DNA of 40,376 bases from Marmoricola sp. (lineage in GTDB: Bacteria > Actinomycetota > Actinomycetes > Propionibacteriales > Nocardioidaceae): positions 1 through 40,376 of the forward strand of contig JAOPXK010000039.1 in assembly GCA_025965195.1 (NCBI GenBank), in the 5' to 3' direction. The translations under genes were made by a program, and so were the position numbers. Position 1 is the stretch's first letter; each line of letters begins with the position of its first letter. The notes below the pieces were generated by a model, which saw only the letters and a list, made by a program, of their open reading frames with translations, did not search any database and was not told the DNA's origin. Shown here piece after piece: positions 1-6,422 of the stretch.

Positions 1-1
1 G

Positions 2-238
2 CCGGATCCTCGATACGGCGAAGTCCCAGTTGCGTTCGTCCGGTTCTTATCCGAACCAGTGCCACAGACTGAGTTGATTGCTCGATTGAGAACGCAGATC
101 GCTTCGTTCAAGATTCCGCATCGCGTCATCGAAATCTCCGAATTCCCCCGCACCTCGACAGGCAAGGTGCTGAAGACGCGACTGAGAGAACAAGCCGTGC
201 CGGACGCTCACTCTGCAGGAGCGCCAGATCTGCGGTGA
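2..238 (+). CDS. AMP-binding acyl-CoA synthetase, C-terminal fragment
   Basis: This is the last 78 residues of a protein that starts outside the window. It matches the small C-terminal lid domain of the ANL superfamily of acyl- or aryl-CoA ligases: YGEVPVAFV near the edge, then the hallmark FKIPHRV and FPRTSTGKVLKTRLRE. The lysine in TGK is the conserved C-terminal residue used in adenylation in this family. Such enzymes activate a carboxylic acid with ATP and pass it to CoA; the substrate cannot be judged because the large N-terminal domain is missing. The frame closes at TGA 236-238 after an unconserved tail. The next genes are on the other strand, so this is the end of its transcription unit. 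Confidence 0.82.
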   Translation, partial: PDPRYGEVPVAFVRFLSEPVPQTELIARLRTQIASFKIPHRVIEISEFPRTSTGKVLKTRLREQAVPDAHSAGAPDLR

Positions 239-414
239 GCCGCAGGCCCGCCCGCTGCGGTCCGTAGCTCCGAACGCCGCGAGGGGGACCGAATCGCAGA
301 CATGATCGGCCGTGGACCATCGGCACTGTGGATCATCGGCCCAGGGTGGCCGGTGGATCCCGACCGACCGGACACGCCAAGCAGGCTGGGCGAAAGTAGC
401 CGTGACGACACCCG

Positions 415-765
415 CTAGGCGGATTGGATGGCGACAACCACCGTGGCTGCGGACAGACCAACGACGGCAAAGCCAGCCAGGGCCATGAATCGTCCGCGGT
501 GGCGGGATGGCGCAGCTCCCATCCCGTGACTGACTTGCACCGCATAGCGCGATGTGGCCGCGAGGCTCAGAACGACCGCAGAGGCGAACGTGACAAGGCC
601 CGCAGTGATGCAAGCCACCGCCAAATGGTGAATCGCCAGCCGGCACCAGATGACTGCCAGTGATGTCAGCGAAGCACACGTACGGCGCCACGCAAGGAGT
701 GCGCGCTCGGGCTGAAGGCCTGAGTCACCACCTCGACCGGCAAGACAGTCACGGCCGAGAGTTGC
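415..765 (-). pseudogene. DUF202 (YidH-like) membrane protein remnant
   Basis: Read on the minus strand, the frame from 765 down to the TAG at 415-417 encodes GLQPERALLAWRRT followed by three hydrophobic stretches. The LQPER..LAWRRT signature is typical of the N-terminus of short DUF202 three-helix membrane proteins, whose function is unknown. There is no ATG or GTG before this signature: the frame opens only after a TGA near 767, and the first possible start is a TTG at 624, inside the domain. The upstream part overlaps the 3' end of the ABC ATPase gene in another frame. I read this as a gene that lost its start when a deletion fused it to the ATPase gene. A very weak alternative is translation of a shorter protein from the TTG. 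Confidence 0.5.
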
Positions 766-1373
766 TCAGCCTCATCGAGATACTGCGTGGTGAGCAGAAC
801 GGTGGTCCCCTGCCTGGCGAGCTCCTGAACGATTTGCCAGACTTCGAGACGTCCTTCGGGGTCGAGCCCCGTGGTCGGCTCATCAAGGAAGATCACCTCC
901 GGCTGCCCGATCAGGCTCATGGCGATGTCCAGGCGGCGGCGCATGCCTCCGGAGTACGTCGACACCTTCCGCGAACCCGCATCGCCGAGGTTGAAGCGTG
1001 CGAGAAGGTCATCCGCCACCGTGCCGGAGGCCTTCAGATGCCGCAGCCTGGCAACCAGCACCAGGTTCTCCCGACCGGAGAGAATCTCATCGACCGCCGC
1101 GAACTGTCCGGTCAGACTGATGGACTCTCGAACTCGGAGCGGGTCCGTCGCGACGTCGAATCCATTGACGGTGGCTGTGCCGGCGTCCGGTCGCAGCAGC
1201 GTGGACAGGATTCTTATGACCGTGGTCTTGCCCGCTCCGTTGGAGCCGAGCAAGGCAAAGATGCTGCCCCGCGCTACGTCGAAGTCCACCCCGCGTAGTA
1301 CGTGCAGTTGCTTGTAGGACTTCTCGAGGCCCTGCACGCGGATCGCGGGCCCCGGATTCTGTTCGGTCGGCAT
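666..1373 (-). CDS. ABC transporter ATP-binding protein, C-terminally truncated
   Basis: A DrrA-type ATPase of drug or antibiotic ABC-2 exporters. Visible motifs in order are Walker A GSNGAGKTT, the Q-loop region LTGQFAAVDE, signature YSGGMRRRL, Walker B VIFLDEPTTGLDP and the switch region LLTTQYLDEAEQL. The family is normally about 310-330 aa; this frame is 235 aa. After LDEAEQL, where homologues continue into a conserved IDHGR-like segment and a C-terminal regulatory domain, the sequence becomes unrelated (SAVTVLPVEVV) and ends. The ATG at 1371-1373 was chosen because similarity begins there and a purine-rich GGGAAGGGG lies upstream. It follows PadR and DUF1048 genes on the same strand, a common exporter operon, but no ABC-2 permease follows. 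The ATPase is therefore probably non-functional. Confidence 0.75.
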   Translation of the reverse strand: MPTEQNPGPAIRVQGLEKSYKQLHVLRGVDFDVARGSIFALLGSNGAGKTTVIRILSTLLRPDAGTATVNGFDVATDPLRVRESISLTGQFAAVDEILSGRENLVLVARLRHLKASGTVADDLLARFNLGDAGSRKVSTYSGGMRRRLDIAMSLIGQPEVIFLDEPTTGLDPEGRLEVWQIVQELARQGTTVLLTTQYLDEAEQLSAVTVLPVEVVTQAFSPSAHSLRGAVRVLR

Positions 1374-1456
1374 CTGGATGCCCCTTCCCTTCTCCTGTGA
1401 TCTGCGACCTGCGATTCGGCTGTGCAGCCAGCCCGAGGCGTCCGCAAGTGGCGGGC

Positions 1457-1828
1457 TCAGTGACCCTCGCCGCCCGTGGGCCCGTTCTCTTCGGTGACGT
1501 TCTTGAGGGAGCGGGTCAGTCGTTCGCGCTGCTTGGCGATCCACGCTGGTTGCGGGTAGTTCCGAATGAACCCCTCGGCGAACTCGACCGGGTCGTCCCC
1601 GATGACGTCCTGGAGCGAGGTCCCGTTCGCCACGGCCTCCTCGAACAGGCCGATCAGGTCGTCCAGCAGCCGCAGCAGGTTCTCTCCGTCAGCCGGTGCG
1701 TTGTAGTAGGTGTATCGCTGGATGGCATCGAGCGCCTCGCGATAGGTCGCAGGGAGCTGTTTCTTGCGCGCCTCGTACCGCCGGAAGCGCTTCTTCTGCT
1801 CGATCATCTGTCTGATGGACATGGTCAT
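1457..1828 (-). CDS. DUF1048 family protein
   Basis: 123 aa, rich in helix-forming charged residues, starting MTMSIRQMIEQKKRFRRYEARKKQLP and containing YREALDAIQRYTYY and a leucine-rich LLRLLDDLIGLFEEAVANG segment. This is the pattern of DUF1048 proteins, small cytoplasmic helical proteins almost always found next to PadR regulators and ABC exporters; their biochemical role is not established. The start at 1828 overlaps the stop of the PadR gene by four bases (ATGA), so the two are probably translationally coupled. The downstream partner is the truncated ABC ATPase. Nothing in this gene itself looks damaged. Confidence 0.8.
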   Translation of the reverse strand: MTMSIRQMIEQKKRFRRYEARKKQLPATYREALDAIQRYTYYNAPADGENLLRLLDDLIGLFEEAVANGTSLQDVIGDDPVEFAEGFIRNYPQPAWIAKQRERLTRSLKNVTEENGPTGGEGH

Positions 1829-2154
1829 TTCCCTTCTTCGCGGAGCTGGTCGAGTCGCTCGGACAGGAAGCCCCATGTTTGGTAGAACTCGTTGAGGTAC
1901 TCCTCGCCTTGAGCGTTGAGGGAGTACACCTTGCGAGGAGGCCCCTTTTCGGACGGGCGCTTCTCGACGGTCACGAGACCCTTCTGCTCGATCCTGACGA
2001 GGATCGCGTAGACGGTGCCCTCGGCGATGTCCGGGAACCCCTTCGACCGCAGCCGGGTCGTGATCTCGTATCCGTACGCGGGATCCCCGGCCAGGATCGC
2101 GAGGACGATGCCCTCCAACGTCCCCTTGAGCATCTCCGTCATCTGCTTTCCCAT
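1825..2154 (-). CDS. PadR family transcriptional regulator
   Basis: 109 aa winged-helix repressor of the PadR family. The N-terminal half has the typical LKGTLEGIVLAILAGDPAYGYEI, then a recognition-helix region (FPDIAEGTVYAILVRIEQKGLV) and a wing with VEKRPSEKGPPRKVYSLNAQG; a short C-terminal helix (YLNEFYQTW) would dimerise. PadR proteins generally repress an adjacent exporter operon and are released by a small molecule. The ATG at 2152-2154 has an excellent GGAGGAGGT site seven bases upstream; a TTG fifteen bases earlier would bury that site. It heads the minus-strand operon PadR-DUF1048-ABC and probably controls itself through the dyad at 2171-2202. Its target operon is broken downstream, so it may now regulate only a relic or other loci. 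Confidence 0.9.
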   Translation of the reverse strand: MGKQMTEMLKGTLEGIVLAILAGDPAYGYEITTRLRSKGFPDIAEGTVYAILVRIEQKGLVTVEKRPSEKGPPRKVYSLNAQGEEYLNEFYQTWGFLSERLDQLREEGK

Positions 2155-2170
2155 GTCCACCTCCTCCAAC

Positions 2171-2202
2171 TACTCAGTGGTACTAGCTACCAGTACATAG
2201 TA
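2171..2202. promoter_or_regulatory. Imperfect 32-bp dyad upstream of padR, candidate operator
   Basis: The segment is symmetric about a central TAGCTA (2184-2189), with matching positions TACT..GT..T on the left and A..AC..AGTA on the right; 20 of 32 positions are symmetric. It lies about 17 bp upstream of the PadR start, where an autorepressor site would be expected. Assignment to PadR is inference. Confidence 0.35.
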
Positions 2203-2338
2203 GCGCTAAGTAGTGAAACCGCAACCTCATCTGGTGAGCACCGTCGACGGAGGAGCGCCGTCAGCCGGGCGGTGCCCACAGGCGCGTGCTCGCTCTCCGG
2301 ATCGGCCGCCGACTGCACCAGATCGGGATCGGCCGAAC

Positions 2339-3556
2339 CTACGCCGGAACCTGCATCCTGCGGCTGGCCCCATGGATGACCGCCGCGCCAGACAGGAGGG
2401 CCAGGAACGCGATGAAGGCGTAGCTCGTGGCTCCCAGCCCGATGGCCGGCGCAGCCAGCCCGGCGACCAACGTGGGCACGCTCAGTGACGCGTAGCTGAG
2501 TACGTAGACAGCCGCGAACGTCTCGGAGCGAGATTCAGGACTGGTGACAGCGCCGACTGAGCGGAGGTTTCCGTTGAACGTCAGGCCTACTCCCAGGCCC
2601 ATCACCACGGAACCGGCTCCGAACTCAACAGACGAGGTCCCTGCCAATGCCACCGCTAGGGCCACCGCTCCAACCGCCATCGAGGCAGCGCCGTAAACCG
2701 TTGCCGTCCGAGCTCGGAGGCGAACCGACCAGAGTCCCCCGACGGTGACCGCAACATAGAGGACAGCAACAGTGAGTCCGCCAGCTGCTTCAAATCGCAA
2801 CTGGAACTCGTCCCGCACCAGCGAGGGCATGAGCGCAAGGAACAGACCGGTCGCCGCCCAACCTGCAATGGTCGTAGGAGCGGCAGCCCAGAACTCCGAA
2901 CGAGCCTCGGCGCTCAACCGCACTCGTGGACGGAACGACGGCCGGCGCCCGGTGCGGACAGAGCGGGTCTCGGGGAGTGCCCAGGACGCGATGGCAAGGC
3001 CGACGAAGATCGTGGTCAGCAGGGGGAACACGATCAGGTCGGGGCGTGTGGTCCACTGCATGAGCAAACCCACGAATGCACCGCCGCCCGCCATGCCCAC
3101 GCTCGTTCCTACAGCGGTCACGGTAGTTGCCAGATGAGGACGCGACCGTGGGGCGTTATCCAGAAGCGCGGCCGCGAGCACGCTCATCGCAGTCCCAGAG
3201 GCAACCCCCTGGATCAGCCGAGCCACGAGGAGCGAGATCGGACCGGTAGCGGCCCAGAAGACCGCTGTGCTGACGCCCGCGAGGACGAAGCCAGCGACCA
3301 GGACCGGACGTCGACCAATGTGGTCGCTGAGTGAGCCGACAGTAAGGAGCGCTCCGAGCAGGCCGACTACGTATACGGCGAAGATCACCGTCAGCACTGT
3401 CACCGAGAAGTGCCAACGCTCCCGGTACAAGGGGTAGATCGGCGACGGGGCGCTGGCGGCCGCCATCAAGCTGGTCGTCGCGAGCGCGAGTATTCCGAAT
3501 GAGCTCTTCTGGCTCATCAATCGACGACTTCCGACCACTGCGACGCTCTCTGCCAT
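2339..3556 (-). CDS. MFS transporter
   Basis: 405 aa with about twelve hydrophobic segments, the layout of a 12-helix major facilitator superfamily exporter. The cytoplasmic loop after helix 2 has motif A (GSLSDHIGRRPVL), and helix 4 has RLIQGVASG. The N-terminus contains SAPSPIYPLYRERW, common in actinobacterial MFS drug-efflux proteins. It would use the proton gradient to export small molecules; the substrate cannot be told. The ATG at 3556 is chosen as the first in frame; a second Met thirteen codons on is also possible. It is a single gene on the minus strand, flanked by about 130 bp of non-coding DNA towards PadR and 280 bp on its upstream side. Confidence 0.9.
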   Translation of the reverse strand: MAESVAVVGSRRLMSQKSSFGILALATTSLMAAASAPSPIYPLYRERWHFSVTVLTVIFAVYVVGLLGALLTVGSLSDHIGRRPVLVAGFVLAGVSTAVFWAATGPISLLVARLIQGVASGTAMSVLAAALLDNAPRSRPHLATTVTAVGTSVGMAGGGAFVGLLMQWTTRPDLIVFPLLTTIFVGLAIASWALPETRSVRTGRRPSFRPRVRLSAEARSEFWAAAPTTIAGWAATGLFLALMPSLVRDEFQLRFEAAGGLTVAVLYVAVTVGGLWSVRLRARTATVYGAASMAVGAVALAVALAGTSSVEFGAGSVVMGLGVGLTFNGNLRSVGAVTSPESRSETFAAVYVLSYASLSVPTLVAGLAAPAIGLGATSYAFIAFLALLSGAAVIHGASRRMQVPA

Positions 3557-3747
3557 GGGCTGTCACTTTCGAGTGAGGATGTTGGCGGTATCCGGTAGGA
3601 CCGCTGTAGCCCACGGTGTCAACGCCAAGTGATCAGCGCCGCCTCGGCAGAGCCACGACCCACTCGATTCCGGACACTTCCTGAAGCCAAAGGATCGAGC
3701 CATGGTGGCCCGAACGTAGGGCGACCGGCCCCCTGCCCCGGCAACGT

Positions 3748-3813
3748 CGGCGGGATGATGCCGAGGCAGTCGGTGACTGTTCCCCGCGTGCCTCGGCATC
3801 ATCTGTCCCGCCG
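3748..3813 (-). terminator. Long hairpin downstream of the HD/AhpD operon
   Basis: The arm at 3748-3769 pairs with 3789-3814: TGCCTCGGCATCAT pairs perfectly, then a four-base CTGT bulge, then CCCGCCG pairs again. The loop is about 20 nt. It begins some 23 bp beyond the stop of the AhpD-like gene on the minus strand, so it probably ends that transcript. No clear T-run follows, so it may act as an RNA-stabilising 3' end or as a factor-dependent terminator instead. Confidence 0.5.
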
Positions 3814-3836
3814 AAGAAGCGCGCCCCTGTCGTCGC

Positions 3837-4274
3837 TCAAGGACCAACGGGGTAGTGGCTGGAGATCGCGATCCGATTCCAGGCGTTCATGACCGTGGCG
3901 AGCCAGGTCAGCCCCGAGGCCTGCTCTTCGGTCAATGACCCGTTGTCCCAAGTCCGTCTTTCCGGTACCTCGAGCGTCGTGACCTGCTCCGCGAGTGCGA
4001 GGGCGGCTTGCTCCATGTCGGTGAAGTAGCGCGACTCCCACCATGCTGCGACCACCGCGAGGCGGTCCGCGCTCTCGCCCTTGGCAATCGCCGAGCGGGT
4101 GTGCAGACGTAGGCAGAACGCGCATCCGTTGATCTGTGAGATGCGGATCTTGACGAGCTCCACGAGGAGTGGGGGCACGCCAGCAGCATCCAGTGCTGCG
4201 GTGACGTCGTCGTCGAGCTTCATCATCTGGCGATAGCTGCCTGGATGGATCTTTCCGATGTCCATCGCGATCAC
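3837..4274 (-). CDS. Carboxymuconolactone decarboxylase / AhpD-like protein
   Basis: 145 aa of the CMD/AhpD fold. The core has LVELVKIRISQINGCAFCLRLHT, containing the redox-active CxxC (CAFC) followed by the conserved histidine two residues later, the AhpD-type peroxidase centre. Members reduce peroxides or regenerate AhpC; the exact reductant cannot be read from sequence. The GTG at 4272-4274 overlaps the TGA of the upstream HD-domain gene (GTGA), which favours this start by coupling over the ATG three codons in. It is the second gene of a two-gene operon transcribed away from a GlxA-type regulator, suggesting a joint detoxification role. Confidence 0.86.
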   Translation of the reverse strand: MIAMDIGKIHPGSYRQMMKLDDDVTAALDAAGVPPLLVELVKIRISQINGCAFCLRLHTRSAIAKGESADRLAVVAAWWESRYFTDMEQAALALAEQVTTLEVPERRTWDNGSLTEEQASGLTWLATVMNAWNRIAISSHYPVGP

Positions 4275-4909
4275 GCCGCCCAGGCAGAGCCGATGATGCG
4301 GTCGACCATGCTTCCTCGCTGGAACCCGGGCACGAAGTGTTCCAGTACGTCGGCGTTGATCGTGCCGTACGTGGTGTCCGGCCGGTGAGCAAGGCCGTTG
4401 TGGAATGCCTTGAGGAATCCGTTCTTGAAGTCTCCTCGCGGGTGCGCAGCCGTGATCTCAGCAACCTGCTCGCTGTCGAACGCGTCAAGCCAAAGGCCGA
4501 GCGCGTCGATGAGGACACCGATGTTGGTGACAGCGATTTCAGGTCCCATCCGGCCCGGGATGCCGGGTGTGGTGTGCAGCGCGATCGCGGACCAAACCAC
4601 GTCGGCGTCTGCCGTGGCGAACCCGTGCTGAACAAGGAGGTCGCGGGCGTGGTCAGCGCCGTCCACCTCGAATCGCTGCTCTGCCTCAGAGAACGGTGCG
4701 AACAGACCCGTGTCATGCATCATCGAGGCGACGTAGAGCAGTTCAGGGTCGGGCTTCAGGTCCAGGTCGGCTGCACGCAGTGATCCGAACAGGAAGACCC
4801 GTCGTGAGTGGTCGAAGATGAGGGGGTTGGTGTGCTCGCGTGCGAAGTCGGTTGCCGCGGCTGTTGCCGCGGTGTCCGGGACCTCGATTCCTGCGATAAT
4901 CGTGGACAT
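4271..4909 (-). CDS. HD domain protein, cyanamide-hydratase-like
   Basis: 212 aa. The metal-binding HD pattern is present: HSRRVFLFG (first His), then YVASMMHDTGL (the HD pair), with downstream SAIALHTTPGIPG and a late Asp in NIGVLIDALGL. This arrangement is seen in the cyanamide hydratase-like HD proteins, which act on small nitrile-like or other substrates with a bound metal. The true substrate here is unknown. The ATG at 4907-4909 is preferred because homologues start near MSTIIAGIEVPD and a GGAAGG lies upstream; longer in-frame starts exist but lack support. It is followed with overlap by the AhpD-like gene and is divergent from the GlxA-type regulator 98 bp away, its likely controller. 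Confidence 0.84.
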   Translation of the reverse strand: MSTIIAGIEVPDTAATAAATDFAREHTNPLIFDHSRRVFLFGSLRAADLDLKPDPELLYVASMMHDTGLFAPFSEAEQRFEVDGADHARDLLVQHGFATADADVVWSAIALHTTPGIPGRMGPEIAVTNIGVLIDALGLWLDAFDSEQVAEITAAHPRGDFKNGFLKAFHNGLAHRPDTTYGTINADVLEHFVPGFQRGSMVDRIIGSAWAA

Positions 4910-5007
4910 GGTCGGTATGCCTTCCTTAGCCGTGAGAATGGGGCCTTGGTCGGCCCCGTTGTCCACGATGCAGCCGCGGCGGCTTGCCGCGCCGCCCGTC
5001 TAGCGCC

Positions 5008-6015
5008 ATGAGCCACTCGAATCCGGACATTGCGGCAAGCTTCGAAGGCGCCCGGGGCATGCGCCGGGTTGCGATCTTGGTCTACGACCAGGTGAAACTT
5101 CTCGACGTCGCCGGACCAGCGGAAGTATTCGCGGAGGCGAATCGGCTTGGGGCGTCCTATGAGATCGTGCTCATTTCACCCAATGGTGACGACGTGCTCT
5201 CGTCGCTCGGCATTCGACTCTCGGTCGGCGGGGCGCCCGGGAGCGGGCTCAAGTGGGACACATTCCTCGTCGCTGGTGGCGATGTCTATCCCACCGCTGC
5301 GATCGAGCGCGAACTGGTGGACGCGACGCGTGTCCTGGCTGACGGCGCCCGCCGAGTCGGGTCGATCTGCACGGGCGCCTTCATCCTGGCTGCTGCCGGG
5401 TTGCTCGAGGGCCGCCGCGCGACAACCCATTGGAAGGTCGCGCACAAGCTGGCGTCGCGACATCCGACGACCCGCGTTGAGCCGGACTCGATCTATGTCC
5501 GTGATGGAAACACCTACACCTCGGCCGGGGTGAGCGCGGGGATCGATCTTGCACTCGCGCTCGTCGAGGAGGACCACGGTCCCGACCTGACTCGGGAGGT
5601 TGCGCGCCGGCTCGTGGTGTATCTGCAGCGCCCAGGAGGGCAGTCACAGTTCTCGGCACCGATGCAGTCGCCGCCCCCACGAACTCCGGCACTTCGTAGC
5701 ATCGTCGAGCGGGTGACCGCTGATCCGACCGGCGATCATTCTCTGCACACTCTCGCCGTACAGCTCAACCTCAGTCCCCGCCACCTGACCAGGCTGTTTC
5801 GCACCGAAATGTCGACGACGCCAGCGCGGTACGTCGAACTGATCCGGTTTGACTTGGCCAAGGCGCTGCTCGACCAGGGGCACAATGCGACGCAGGCAGC
5901 TGCGCTTGCCGGATTCCCGAGCTACGAGAGCATGCGCAGGGTCTTCGTTCGTGAAGTGGATCTATCTCCGGCCGCGTACCAGCGGCGATTCGCGACCGCC
6001 CGATCACAGGGGTGA
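5008..6015 (+). CDS. GlxA-type AraC family transcriptional regulator (DJ-1/PfpI plus HTH)
   Basis: 335 aa with two domains. Residues about 18-190 are a DJ-1/PfpI-like domain (RRVAILVYDQVKLLDVAGPAEVF, VGSICTGAFILAAAGLLEGRRATTHW), carrying the nucleophile-elbow cysteine in SICTGA. Residues about 225-325 are the AraC/XylS DNA-binding domain with two helix-turn-helix motifs (LAVQLNLSPRHLTRLFRTEM and AAALAGFPSYESMRRVF). In this family the PfpI-like part is generally a sensor rather than a protease. Two starts are possible: the ATG at 5008 used here, and an ATG at 5059, which has a GAAGG upstream and gives a family-typical N-terminus. It is divergent from the HD/AhpD operon and probably regulates it. 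Confidence 0.9.
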   Translation: MSHSNPDIAASFEGARGMRRVAILVYDQVKLLDVAGPAEVFAEANRLGASYEIVLISPNGDDVLSSLGIRLSVGGAPGSGLKWDTFLVAGGDVYPTAAIERELVDATRVLADGARRVGSICTGAFILAAAGLLEGRRATTHWKVAHKLASRHPTTRVEPDSIYVRDGNTYTSAGVSAGIDLALALVEEDHGPDLTREVARRLVVYLQRPGGQSQFSAPMQSPPPRTPALRSIVERVTADPTGDHSLHTLAVQLNLSPRHLTRLFRTEMSTTPARYVELIRFDLAKALLDQGHNATQAAALAGFPSYESMRRVFVREVDLSPAAYQRRFATARSQG

Positions 6016-6162
6016 CTGGGTCGTATCGAAGATCCGATCCGATAGGTCAAACCGGAGGCCTGCCCTCCCGGCATTGTTTCGCGGACGATCCGATCCAGGT
6101 CATCGAACGACTGCTCGTCGTTTCTGATGGCTTTGTGATGACGCGATCAAGTCTGTAAACCT

Positions 6163-6200
6163 TTCAGGCTCGGTTCCCGAGGGAACCGAGCCTGAATTTT
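6163..6200 (+). terminator. Intrinsic terminator, usable from both sides
   Basis: A perfect 16-bp inverted repeat (6163-6178 with 6181-6196) forms a very stable stem with a minimal loop, followed on the plus strand by TTTT (6197-6200). It ends the GlxA-type regulator transcript. The tRNA gene on the other strand points into the same hairpin, so it probably terminates that transcript too. Confidence 0.82.
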
Positions 6201-6201
6201 G

Positions 6202-6275
6202 TAGCGGGGGCAGGATTTGAACCTGCGACCTCTGGGTTATGAGCCCAGCGAGCTACCGAGCTGCTCCACCCCGCG
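6202..6275 (-). tRNA. tRNA-fMet (CAU), initiator
   Basis: 74 nt, without an encoded CCA. The acceptor stem starts CGCGGGG, and the anticodon arm reads CTGGGCTCATAACCCAG with anticodon CAT. The three consecutive G-C pairs at the base of the anticodon stem (GGG/CCC) and the unpaired C1/U72 mark it as the initiator rather than an elongator tRNA-Met. The T-arm is GCAGG-TTCAAAT-CCTGC. The C1/U72 mismatch is, from memory, the form found in other actinobacteria. Confidence 0.96.
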
Positions 6276-6287
6276 TCGGTAAACCCA

Positions 6288-6317
6288 ACGTTACCGGGAG
6301 CTCACGGGTTGCTCCAA
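6288..6317 (-). promoter_or_regulatory. Promoter of the initiator tRNA
   Basis: On the minus strand TTGGAG (6317-6312) is separated by 18 bp from TAACGT (6293-6288), a good fit to a housekeeping sigma promoter. The predicted start would lie about 10 nt before the tRNA 5' end at 6275. Confidence 0.55.
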
Positions 6318-6422
6318 ATCGGGCCGCCTGCTGGTCCAGCACGGGTGGTTTTCGACACGGTCGATGACGGGATCTCGACTGCGGTCGATCACCGCCATGC
6401 CGGCTCGATCCCCTGGCGTGGC

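Noticed and set aside
3629-3892. Short plus-strand frame in the gap before the AhpD gene
   Set aside because: Ser/Arg/Pro-rich composition, no ribosome site, and it contains the hairpin at 3748-3813.
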